64,000 nt of DNA, from the NCBI GenBank assembly GCA_964019425.1, contig OZ025797.1:310001-374000 (forward strand). The letters run 5' to 3'. A program made the position numbers and the translations under genes. This DNA is from Flectonema sp. DT1601 (lineage: Eukaryota; Euglenozoa; Diplonemea; Diplonemida; Diplonemidae). The notes below the pieces were generated by a model. It was not told where the DNA came from and made no database searches. It saw only the letters and a list, made by a program, of their open reading frames with translations. Every line of letters begins with the position of its first letter. The stretch's first letter is position 1. Shown piece after piece: positions 10,700 through 19,585 of this stretch.

Positions 10700-13099
10700 A
10701 TGGGTGTGTGGGTAACTTTATTAATACCGCTGGCATTGGGGCAACAGACTGCAGCACCAACCACCCAGCCATTAGTGTTCTCACCAGACTCGACCGATGC
10801 TAACAATGCTTGTCTGCTTAACACGCACGATGAAATGTATAATGAAATAATTAAGTGTAATAAAGAACACTGCCAAGAGTGCGCTGATACACGTGATTGC
10901 TATTGTTTTTCTCCATTATGGACACATGATGTTAATAATAGTTCTCCAAGCCATAGCGACAGCTATACACTTCATCATTTTTCGAATGATAATAGCTTCT
11001 GTCCTTACCATGATTGCTTAGCTAGTTCTGTTGACATGTGTAACTATATTGATCAGCCAGTTTCATATCGTCTTTTTACGAGGGAGATTAGAGAAATTTT
11101 ACACACCGAAAGCGACACATCCAAACACTGTATGGACTTAGGTAACTGTGGACTGGGGTCGTTACATGATACTTATTCATGTACAGCAAACAGATGCGAA
11201 GCAGGTCTTTTAGAAAGATGTGCAGGACCTTGTTTTGAAGTAGCCGATAATTGCTCTAGGGCAAATAATTGTACCGGTATTGTCGAGAGTTGTAATTCCT
11301 TGCTATTAGATAAGATGTGCCGAGTTGAGGATCATACATCGATATGCTCGTCTATAAAGGAACAATTCACTGAAAGAAGAAGAGAAGAAGAAAGAGGAGA
11401 AGGAAACGTACAAAGTGACAATAACGATAAATTAATATTAATACTTCTTGGGGCTGCGTTAGTAATTATTATTATTATTGTTTTGTTGTTTCTTCGTTGG
11501 AGGTGGAAGAGGTTAAATACTGTCGCACCAGAACTCAAGGAACTCACTGACGGTATCAAACCAGTTCGTTCCAGGGAAGAAACTGCAGCTATTGTTAATG
11601 CTCTTCAAGCAGGTAGTTGGACTCAAGGAAAGCTTCTCGGCAGAGGAACATTTGGATCTGTTTATCTGGCTTTACTACCGAGTGGTAACGCTCTCGCTGT
11701 TAAGGCACTGGACACATCAAACCACAATGGTGATGAGCTTTCCCTGTACATCAGAGAAATTGAAACCATGAGAGAACTTGATCATCCAAACATTGTTCAT
11801 TACTTCTTCGCTAGCTACGATGCAACAGTTCAAAGAATTAACGTCTTCATGGAATACGTTCCTGGGGGATCACTTGCAAGACTTGTACGAGGAATGGATG
11901 AGTACCTTAGTGAAGGACAATCATCTAATTACATTCGACAAATCCTATTGGGAGTATCGTACTTACACGACAATGATATTATTCACAGAGACTTAAAAGG
12001 TGATAACGTATTAATTGATACATCGAAGGGGATTTGCAAATTATCTGATTTCGGTTCATCAAAAAATCTTCAAAAAACTGCCAACGGTGGAACTGTTGCA
12101 AAAACCATTGCGGGAACACCTAACTGGATGGCTCCTGAAATCATGACTTCTGAAGGTCATTTGGAACATGGATCAAAAGCAGACATTTGGAGTATTGGAT
12201 GTATTGTCGTTGAACTATTAAATAAAGGAAAACCTCCATGGCCAGAATTCACAACACATTGGGCAGCAATATATCACATTGCCACTAGTAGTGGTTTACC
12301 AGAAGGTATACCCGATCACTTGTCTTCAGATTGTAGGGATTTTGTTGAAAGTTGTTTACACAGAGAAGCTATTTTGAGACCAAGTTGTGATGAATTATTA
12401 AACCACACATGGATATCAACATTCCACAATGCAGAAGCAACTCTATCTTGTGATAGCTCAATACCTCTGTTTGATAATCATATTGCTGATCTTATCCAGG
12501 GACAGCAGGACAAACGTCAAAGTGCACATTCAACAACAACAACAACAACACCTGTAAACTCATCAAAGTCCCCCTCCAACTCAAATTTCAGAAGTAGTGA
12601 CACAATTAGATCTGCTGCTGCGAGTGAGATAACTTTTAAACTTCACAGTCAAGGAAGTGGAAGTATGAAATCCAGTCTTCCATCTTTTGCTACCAATCCA
12701 TCTGTTGGATCTGAAGGTAATTTAATGAGGGGAAATAGTAATACTACTTCGTGTTTGAGTACATTCAATCCTCTTGTTGCTCAAAGAGATGATGTTAGTA
12801 CCGTAAACTATGGAACGGTACCTCACACTGTTGTTAATCCATCAGTTAATCCATCAGTTGTTCCGTCGTTTAGTTCTCATCTGAAGGAGGATAATGGAAG
12901 TGTTGTTTTCGGATCAGTAATTACTAACAATGGACCAAAAGAAAGTCTTCCAGTTCCCATTCCAAGCATGCCCCTCTCAAGTATGACACCATCAAATTTC
13001 ACAACAATGCAATCGGAGGGGGTTTCTACAGTTCGATTTGGTACTATTCAACATGTTGGAACACCTCCTTCTGAACCCTTAGTTGAAACAATTGGTTAG
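10700..13099 (+). CDS. Receptor-like Ser/Thr protein kinase (MEKK/STE-like kinase domain)
   Basis: 799 residues with type I topology. A signal peptide (about 1-15) is followed by a Cys-rich ectodomain to about 240 (CQECADTRDCYC, CPYHDC and other Cys pairs, with several sequons). A single membrane helix lies at about 244-265, ending in the basic stop-transfer RWRWKR. The kinase domain spans about 306-571 and is intact: Gly loop LGRGTFGSVY, Lys in LAVKAL, HRDLKGDN near 428, DFG near 449, GTPNWMAPE and DIWSIG. The WMAPE and HRDLKG signatures fit STE11/MEKK-type Ser/Thr kinases. The long Ser/Thr/Pro tail (572-799) repeats a motif of the form STV.(Y/F)GT(V/I).H. It probably senses an external or luminal ligand; the ligand is unknown. 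Candidate acceptor AG at about 10679-10680. Confidence 0.88.
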   Translation: MGVWVTLLIPLALGQQTAAPTTQPLVFSPDSTDANNACLLNTHDEMYNEIIKCNKEHCQECADTRDCYCFSPLWTHDVNNSSPSHSDSYTLHHFSNDNSFCPYHDCLASSVDMCNYIDQPVSYRLFTREIREILHTESDTSKHCMDLGNCGLGSLHDTYSCTANRCEAGLLERCAGPCFEVADNCSRANNCTGIVESCNSLLLDKMCRVEDHTSICSSIKEQFTERRREEERGEGNVQSDNNDKLILILLGAALVIIIIIVLLFLRWRWKRLNTVAPELKELTDGIKPVRSREETAAIVNALQAGSWTQGKLLGRGTFGSVYLALLPSGNALAVKALDTSNHNGDELSLYIREIETMRELDHPNIVHYFFASYDATVQRINVFMEYVPGGSLARLVRGMDEYLSEGQSSNYIRQILLGVSYLHDNDIIHRDLKGDNVLIDTSKGICKLSDFGSSKNLQKTANGGTVAKTIAGTPNWMAPEIMTSEGHLEHGSKADIWSIGCIVVELLNKGKPPWPEFTTHWAAIYHIATSSGLPEGIPDHLSSDCRDFVESCLHREAILRPSCDELLNHTWISTFHNAEATLSCDSSIPLFDNHIADLIQGQQDKRQSAHSTTTTTTPVNSSKSPSNSNFRSSDTIRSAAASEITFKLHSQGSGSMKSSLPSFATNPSVGSEGNLMRGNSNTTSCLSTFNPLVAQRDDVSTVNYGTVPHTVVNPSVNPSVVPSFSSHLKEDNGSVVFGSVITNNGPKESLPVPIPSMPLSSMTPSNFTTMQSEGVSTVRFGTIQHVGTPPSEPLVETIG

Positions 13100-13292
13100 C
13101 GCGGTCGGTTTCTAAAAGAGTCGCTGACCTTAAGCTATTCTGTGAGTATTCAGTTTTTAATAAGACTTTTTTTTTTCTTCTTTTTTTTCCGTTATGGTTC
13201 ATTCTTCCTTTGCTATAAATTTTTCAGTTGGTTAAGTTAAAAGATTTTCTGTTTTCTCTTTCTCTCGTTCTTTTTTTCTTTTTTCTTTTTGT

Positions 13293-13442
13293 ACCAACAA
13301 ACCCATTGTTTGGTAGAAAGTAAATTGCGGCAGCGTAACTAACCTATTCCTTTATTAGGATTTTGTACCGGTTTGCGCACAAAAAAAACACAAAACAAAG
13401 GTGTGAGTAAAAAAATTAAAATGTGAAGTTTGCCGATTCTTT
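13293..13442 (+). repeat. Dispersed repeat A, copy 3
   Basis: Starts ACCAACAAACCCATTGTTTGG and ends GTGAAGTTTGCCGATTC. It is more diverged than copies 1 and 2 in the middle (AGTAAATTGCGGCAGCG, and a short deletion in the CCTATTC stretch). It lies 3' of the receptor kinase gene, so the family is dispersed and not a local tandem array. Confidence 0.8.
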
Positions 13443-15269
13443 TTTCCCCCCTTGTGACTCTTAGTCTCTTTTCATTGCAACCAGGTTTGGCCGAACCCTG
13501 TATTTGTTTTAGCCAGTTTTTAAGTTGCTTTGTATTTAATCATGATATCAAGTTACCCCCTTCTTTCCCTTCGCTGTGTGACAAGTCGTTTAAGAATTGT
13601 CTGCAGGAAAGTTCTTTTACCGCCCTGGGAAAAAGTCAGTTTGAACACTCGGAAGGACTGATACTATAACACTTCTGTAATACCTACTTTCTTACCGACA
13701 CTAATACAAGTCTTTTTAAATGGACATAGAAGTGTTTTTAAGAGAAAGCTTAATTTAATCGGTATTGACATATGGAAAGGTGTTAATCATATTGTTGAGT
13801 TAGCTTCACACACATGATTGACAACTGAAATATTATGACGAGGGGTGATTTAAAAAAAAAAATTAAAAAAAAAAAAAACGTACCCAATTTAGCGTCCGTT
13901 CAGGCGCGGTTCATTTTTAAATAAGTTTTTTTTTTAAATTGCGCGTCGGACGTAATGCGTGCGTTAAGCTAAAAATTAAATATAAAAAAAAGATAGCAAC
14001 GCACACTTCTCATACTCGGTGCCTATGGCAGATTCTTGTTACCAGTTTTACTACGTATTTTTTACAAGTTTTCGTTGTTTCGTTTATTGAAACTACGAAA
14101 CTTTTAATCGTTATATTACTTGTTTAAAAAAAAAAAAAAAAAAAAATAAAGATTCTCGAAATACCTTAAAAATAAAAATGGTTATTTTTATGAGAAGTGA
14201 AAATAAATCCATTGTTTTGTCACCGTGAGCTCGGTGATTCTTTAAAACCTGATTTACTGTGCGAATGTTTCTGATTGTGTAAGATTCACAAACAGAGAGG
14301 AGAACTACTTAACACCCGAATATGAATGTGATACAGGGTCTTTGTAAGGTATCCGGTGAGTAGGTTCCGTGGGTAAGAATTCTGTGGCATTTTCCTTATT
14401 GCTCTTTTTCAACCAACTTCCCCAACCAAAAATTCCTTGGATTTATGATCCTTTTGATAATCTTCTTACCGACGGAACAATTTAAGTGCAAGTCGGCAAA
14501 CAAAAAAAAAAAAAAAAAAAAAAGAATATTTCTTTTTTATGATATTCAGAATGAGGACAATGAAGACGGAAAAACAGTTATTACAGAGTTGGTATTTTTG
14601 CTTTCACTCCCCAATTCTTATTAATAATAGTTTTTATTAATTCCTAAATGTTTGTTACTCTTTTTCACATTGTCGAAATCTCATCCCCATTCTTCTTGTT
14701 CATTATTATTCATAAGCTTAAAGGCTGTATGTCTTTACAGCTTCACTCACGACTCAGTGGCAAACTGAAAAGGTGCCTCTGATCAAATAGTAGAAAGTAT
14801 TCTTTTTTGATGACCGTCAGTTTGGGTGTTCAGATTCACTCTTTTGCTCTTTTTTTGTTGGCTGACATTCACCACGTGTTTCCTTTTTAATTTTTTAATT
14901 CGGGGCAGGGTGATAACTTTTACGCGATAGTAGAAACATCTTCTGAGAAGGTTTCTATGAATTAATTTTGTGTTATCGAAATTAACAGCAAACAGATTCC
15001 ACTCGAGGTCTCTTCTCAACAGTAGGGGTGTCACTGCTCCTACACATTGTTTACATGGACACTATCGTTAAGAGTGTTATTGTTGAAGCTCAGCTGTATT
15101 CGTTCCTCGTTAAACCGTAAGTGTTTTAAATGTGAACGGAACTCTGACGGACAAAAACTGTGGCAACACACCTCTAGTGAAAGTATGTACTTGTGTGGGT
15201 TATCATAATGACGGAATCGGTTTGTTGCTTCATCAAATTCTGTTTTCTGATGATTTGTACTGATCCTTT

Positions 15270-15355
15270 TTTACGAAAAATAATGTTGGGCAGCACACGT
15301 AAACCTCCTTTAGCTTTATCAGTTTAAGTCGGTTGACGGTGTTGATGTGCACAAA
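15270..15355 (+). repeat. Repeat pair D, copy 1
   Basis: Contains AATAATGTTGGGCAGCAC, then ACGTAAACCTCCTTTAGC, then AAGTCGGTTGACGGTGTTG. It aligns throughout with 17803-17880 at roughly three matches in four. A weaker third match may lie at about 22092-22130. Confidence 0.55.
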
Positions 15356-15977
15356 CAAATTCCTTGAGTTTGGAGTTTCCAGTCGTTTTGTATAAAAGGC
15401 AATCTTTCTTAGGTCTTCTCTTTTTCTTCTTCTTTCCTAGTTTATTTTTCTTCCCTTAGTTATAGTTTTATTTTGTTGCTGCTGCTTTGACGATCTTTGA
15501 GGTTTGTGTTTGATGGGTGCTCCTGTACGATTCGCAATGGAATTCAAATTTTTTTTAAAAGTATTTCTTGTGAATAATGTACTCCCATTTTAAAAAAATA
15601 ATAATAATAATCCGGAATAGCAATACTTTTTTTTTTCTTTTTTTTTTTTCTTTTTTTTTCTACGAATGTTATGATTCATTTCTTCCTCTTATGTTTATTT
15701 ATGTTATCAACTGCGATTGGGTCCTTACTGATGTGGACTCTCCAGATTCCTCGTATTCATCTGTTCTGTATTTTGCTAACTTTTGCTAACTAACTAAGTG
15801 ACTTTTATTCTCACTTTTCTATACTGAATTTAATGATACTAACTAAGTGACCGACTATGGTCCGAAGAAAGATTTTTTAATTTTAGCCCAAACCACTGTC
15901 CTACGATTTTTTTTGCATTTAATTTTTTTAATTGACTGATAACTATTAATACTAACTGACCGACTAGCTAAAAAAAG

Positions 15978-16105
15978 ATAATCCTCTCAGGGATTAGGTT
16001 CGATATGATGTCGTAGTATTTAAGACTCACAGTTTCTCCCTGTAGTCTCTATCCAACAAATACTTGACAGGTATATCAGACTCGCTAACTAATTAACATC
16101 ATAAT
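15978..16105 (+). repeat. Hairpin repeat family C, copy 1
   Basis: Begins with the small hairpin AATCC-TCTCA-GGATT followed by AGGT, and ends AGACTCGCTAACTAATTAA. The same beginning and end occur at 33693-33790, and related ends occur near 47150 and 51050. Confidence 0.55.
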
Positions 16106-17802
16106 TCCCCCATTCTATTTAATTACATTATTAAGTTTTCCCCCTTTAGTCAGTTGCTTTGTGTGTTACTTCTGTTACGTTATCTCTCATCGATAACATG
16201 TATCAGTTTGAATCGCTGTTAGTTACGCGGGGATCTCGAATACTCATTCCGTCTGCTCACGCGGGCGGTGGGTTTAGGTAGTCATTTGCTTCAGGTTATT
16301 CTATGTCTCTGTATCGTCTGAGAGTCTCACGGTTGCTGGTAGCTATAAAACTGTTACTCTGTTGAGCATTTCCTGACTTTTGGCTCCTAGGCTTCATAAA
16401 TAAATAAATGAATAGATAAATAATTTGGTAACACCTGTGAGATCTTACATGCCATGGATCTCAACCCTTCTCTCATTGCTGTGATTATGATCAACTGTAT
16501 CATAAATTAAAGGGCATTTGGATTACTCTCGAAACCTTAAAGTTACTCTCAACATCTTTAATAGCAATACAGTTGCTACTTTATGAAATTAAAGAGCAGT
16601 TTTAATAGTAAGTATGCTTCCTTTGTAGGATTATTTTCGAGGTTGCAAGATTGATTGTTGGTGTTTTTGGCCCACCAGGTGGTGTGTTTTTGGTATGTAA
16701 AAAAAAAAAAATGGCCCAAAATACACCGAACCTGTGTGACTTGGGGCTCTGGCCTGACTCTGCCCCTGGGGGTCCGCATAGCTCGGTATAGGGATGGTCC
16801 CACGAATTACGGGTAGAGACACTTGTTTGCCGTCTTGTGAGCAGGTATTACTCATACAACTATGAGTTCAGAGTGTAACTACTTAACATACTAAAGGTGC
16901 ATCACAAGCGTCAGATAGAAGACAAGAGAAATCCAACATCTTTAGAAGAGTAATCCAGCTCGAAATGGGCTTCACTGGTAGCGTGCTACGAATCAGTATT
17001 CACATTTTTGTGGCATGTTTTTATTTATTTTTCATTAAGGGTTCATATATTCTCCGTATTATTTAAGGCTAGCAAGTGTTTACCCCATTTTTGTTTTTTG
17101 CTGTTAAAATTCTCCATTATGTAGTTTTAAATTGTGGAATTTCTTTCTTTATTTTTGCTGTAACGGACTACAGGGCATAGAGGGCTGAACCTGTAGGACG
17201 TGGCCCCCGAATCCCCATATTCGACAGCAGTTGTTTTAGATTTCTAACTTTAGTTTTTTTAAAACTTGGCGACCAGGTATTAGCTGAACCAGAAATACTG
17301 TTCTTGCTTGTCAAGTTGCCAATGTATAATTTTAGTATCAATTTACCCTCGGGGGGACTTGGATGGGGGCTTGCACTTGTTGGTCGCAATTAAATCAAAC
17401 TGTGTATGTTCCCTCAGGATACCAACGAGAATCAAAGAATATGATACAACACTGAATTATTCCTTCCCTGGTTGAGAACCGACCCATCTCAGCAATTCTG
17501 GTGTATTTGAGCCGACTGTTTTCGTATTCATTACTCACTCCTATAGTGTCATTGTCACAGAAGTAGTATAAAAAAAAAAAAAAACTTCTGCGATTTAGTT
17601 TCACTCTTTCTCTCTCTCTTTTTTTTTCCAGATAGGACTGTTTTCTGCACAGCACTCGATATAGTTATTATTTTTTTTTTTTTTTTCACTCCCCTTTGTT
17701 GGTGTGGCTCTTTGTCATGCTTTGTAGTCGTTATAGCATCCTTAGCCACTTATGTTCTTCATTGAATTTATCTCATCCATTTTTCTTTTTTTGAATGAAA
17801 AG

Positions 17803-17880
17803 ATAATGATGGCAGCATACGTAAAGCCTGCTTTGGCTTTGGTTTAGGTCGGTTCACGGTTGTTGTATCACCATTTTTTC
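17803..17880 (+). repeat. Repeat pair D, copy 2
   Basis: Contains GATAATGATGGCAGCATACG, then TAAAGCCTGCTTTGGC, then AGGTCGGTTCACGGTTGTTG, matching copy 1 in order and spacing. Confidence 0.55.
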
Positions 17881-18362
17881 TGCATAGTTTAGGTTAATTT
17901 CAATTCCTTTTTTTTTAGTACCTTTTTTTGTTTTTTTTTTTGTTAGTAGTCATGTTGATACGATAAAGTTATTATTATTGTTTTTTTTTATTTTTTTGAT
18001 TCTCTATCTGTTTTTCTTTTAATCTGCTTCATCTTTTTTTATTGTCCGAAAGCTACTCCGACTGCAATCCTACTGGCTCCCTTGTGTGTGTGCGCAATTG
18101 GTTAGTGTAACCAGCCATGGTAAATATTTTACGAATTTTATGTTACTTTTCTGATTGCAAAATGGTAAGAAGAAATCTACCTTTTTTTTTTTTTTCCCCC
18201 TTCAATTAGTTTTGGGGTACAAAAAAAAAAAAAAAAAAACCAAAAAATAAAATAAAGTAAAGTAACTTATGTTTATCGCGGTGCAATATAAAAATATTGT
18301 TCTCTGTTGTATGTTGTGTTCTGTCGGTTGAGATGATTTAATTTAATGAGATTTTTGATGTA

Positions 18363-18395
18363 TTTTTCCTCCATTTTTTTTTTTCCTCTTTCCAG
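18363..18395 (+). promoter_or_regulatory. Putative trans-splice acceptor (pyrimidine tract plus AG)
   Basis: A T/C-rich tract ends TTTCCTCTTTCCAG at 18394-18395, 35 nt before the ATG at 18430. It argues for that start over any upstream in-frame codon. Confidence 0.45.
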
Positions 18396-18429
18396 TAGTA
18401 AAAGTAAAGTAATATTAAAAAAAAAAAAC

Positions 18430-19392
18430 ATGTTTATAAAAGCAGACTTGGCAGGAACTCCCATCACCAGTTTAGACTGCGGACTAGAAGGAGGAATAAC
18501 AACTATCGGCTACAACAACGGAGTTGTTGAAGTGAAAGGAATTCATAACAAAGAACTAGTTACGTTGATATCAGCAAACTTTAATAAAGGTCCTTGTTGG
18601 GTTGGCATGGATGAGAGTGAAGCCGTAGTATGGGTAGCTGTAGTAGACGGACGAGTGTTGTCAGCAAGCTTAACATCAGCAGGTGAGGTCGGTGAAGATT
18701 TCAAACTAATCGGAAAACACGACTCTGAGATCATGACTGCCACCTACAATAAAGAAAGAGGCTATTTCATTACTGCTGATGCTAAAGGTGATATCGCTGT
18801 TTGGAATAGTAAAACAGATGTCGTACAACCCCGACGTGTTTTTAGCGCAACCGAAACAGAACCTTGGCACGTGATATCAACCTGCGGAGGTCATATAGCA
18901 GCAGCACGTCATAATCCTGAAGTTTTTATATTTAATCTGTCTGGTGATGCTCATGAGGTCCGAACACTTACAAACAGCGACACAAACACTCGTCAGATTA
19001 GATCTCTGAATTGTACACAAAGTTCTTATGTTGTTGGATTTCATGATGGTTCTGTTCAATTAATTAACTTCGTAGAGAGCAGTGGTGGAAATGCTTTTCG
19101 GAGATCTGATCGCAATGAAAACATGCGAACGATTGTTCATAAAAATACCAAACAACGATTTCCTGTCTCGTCGGTTGTTCGAGAACCCGGATGTGAGAAT
19201 CCAATCTTCAGTTGTGGACCAGATGGATTATTCGCAACTAGTTTAGTTGATCCGACTTGTCCAATCTCAGAAAAGATTCTGAGCGGAGATTTTACCAATA
19301 TAGCTGCTACTCATAAGTATCTCGTCGCTGTTACGAATTCAAGTATTGTATTCCTACCATGGGATGGTATTGTGACTGCTCAGGAACCATAG
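18430..19392 (+). CDS. WD40-like beta-propeller protein
   Basis: 320 residues from the ATG at 18430, chosen because the strong acceptor-like AG at 18394-18395 lies just upstream. The sequence is a run of short beta-strand blocks typical of a degenerate seven-bladed propeller: ITSLDCGLEGGITTIGYNNG, MTATYNKERGYFITADAKG followed by DIAVWNS, and SYVVGFHDGSVQLINF. There is no signal peptide or membrane segment, so it is probably a cytosolic scaffold or a subunit of a larger complex. The partner cannot be read from the sequence. The gene ends 193 bp before the start of the next one, one of the shorter spacings in the window. Confidence 0.65.
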   Translation: MFIKADLAGTPITSLDCGLEGGITTIGYNNGVVEVKGIHNKELVTLISANFNKGPCWVGMDESEAVVWVAVVDGRVLSASLTSAGEVGEDFKLIGKHDSEIMTATYNKERGYFITADAKGDIAVWNSKTDVVQPRRVFSATETEPWHVISTCGGHIAAARHNPEVFIFNLSGDAHEVRTLTNSDTNTRQIRSLNCTQSSYVVGFHDGSVQLINFVESSGGNAFRRSDRNENMRTIVHKNTKQRFPVSSVVREPGCENPIFSCGPDGLFATSLVDPTCPISEKILSGDFTNIAATHKYLVAVTNSSIVFLPWDGIVTAQEP

Positions 19393-19539
19393 AAAACTAT
19401 CAATTATTGGAACCCGGCTAAGTTCAGCTGGAGAGTTATCTTGTTATATTTTTTTTTTTTAGATTATTCCATTTCTATTACTTTTTCTTAAAATAGACTC
19501 AGTTAGAATACCTTCGCATATGTCGGTTATGTTTTTTCC

Positions 19540-19569
19540 TCCTGTTCTTAATTTGCCTTTACAAAACAG
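19540..19569 (+). promoter_or_regulatory. Putative trans-splice acceptor inside the longest open frame
   Basis: A TTTTTTCCTCCTGTTCTT tract is followed by ACAAAACAG at 19561-19569, only 16 nt before the in-frame ATG at 19586. If it is used, the upstream in-frame ATGs at 19520 and 19529 would be excluded from the mRNA. Confidence 0.4.
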
Positions 19570-19585
19570 GGAATACTTATATCAC

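Larger units (their letters stand above)
13100..18429. other. 5.3-kb spacer with several repeats
   Basis: No gene recognised. It holds copy 3 of repeat A, one copy of the hairpin family C (about 15978-16105) and both members of repeat pair D (15270-15355, 17803-17880). Tetranucleotide-like ACTAACTAAGTGAC motifs recur at about 15785-15965. Small GC-rich islands stand out at about 16717-16815, 17165-17230 and 17345-17390. Open frames on either strand are short and compositionally biased. Confidence 0.6.

Noticed and set aside
16717-17395. GC-rich islands with shared ACAGGTTC-like words on the minus strand, considered as a repeat family or RNA genes
   Set aside because: Shared words are too short and the surrounding sequence does not align. 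Left as compositional islands.
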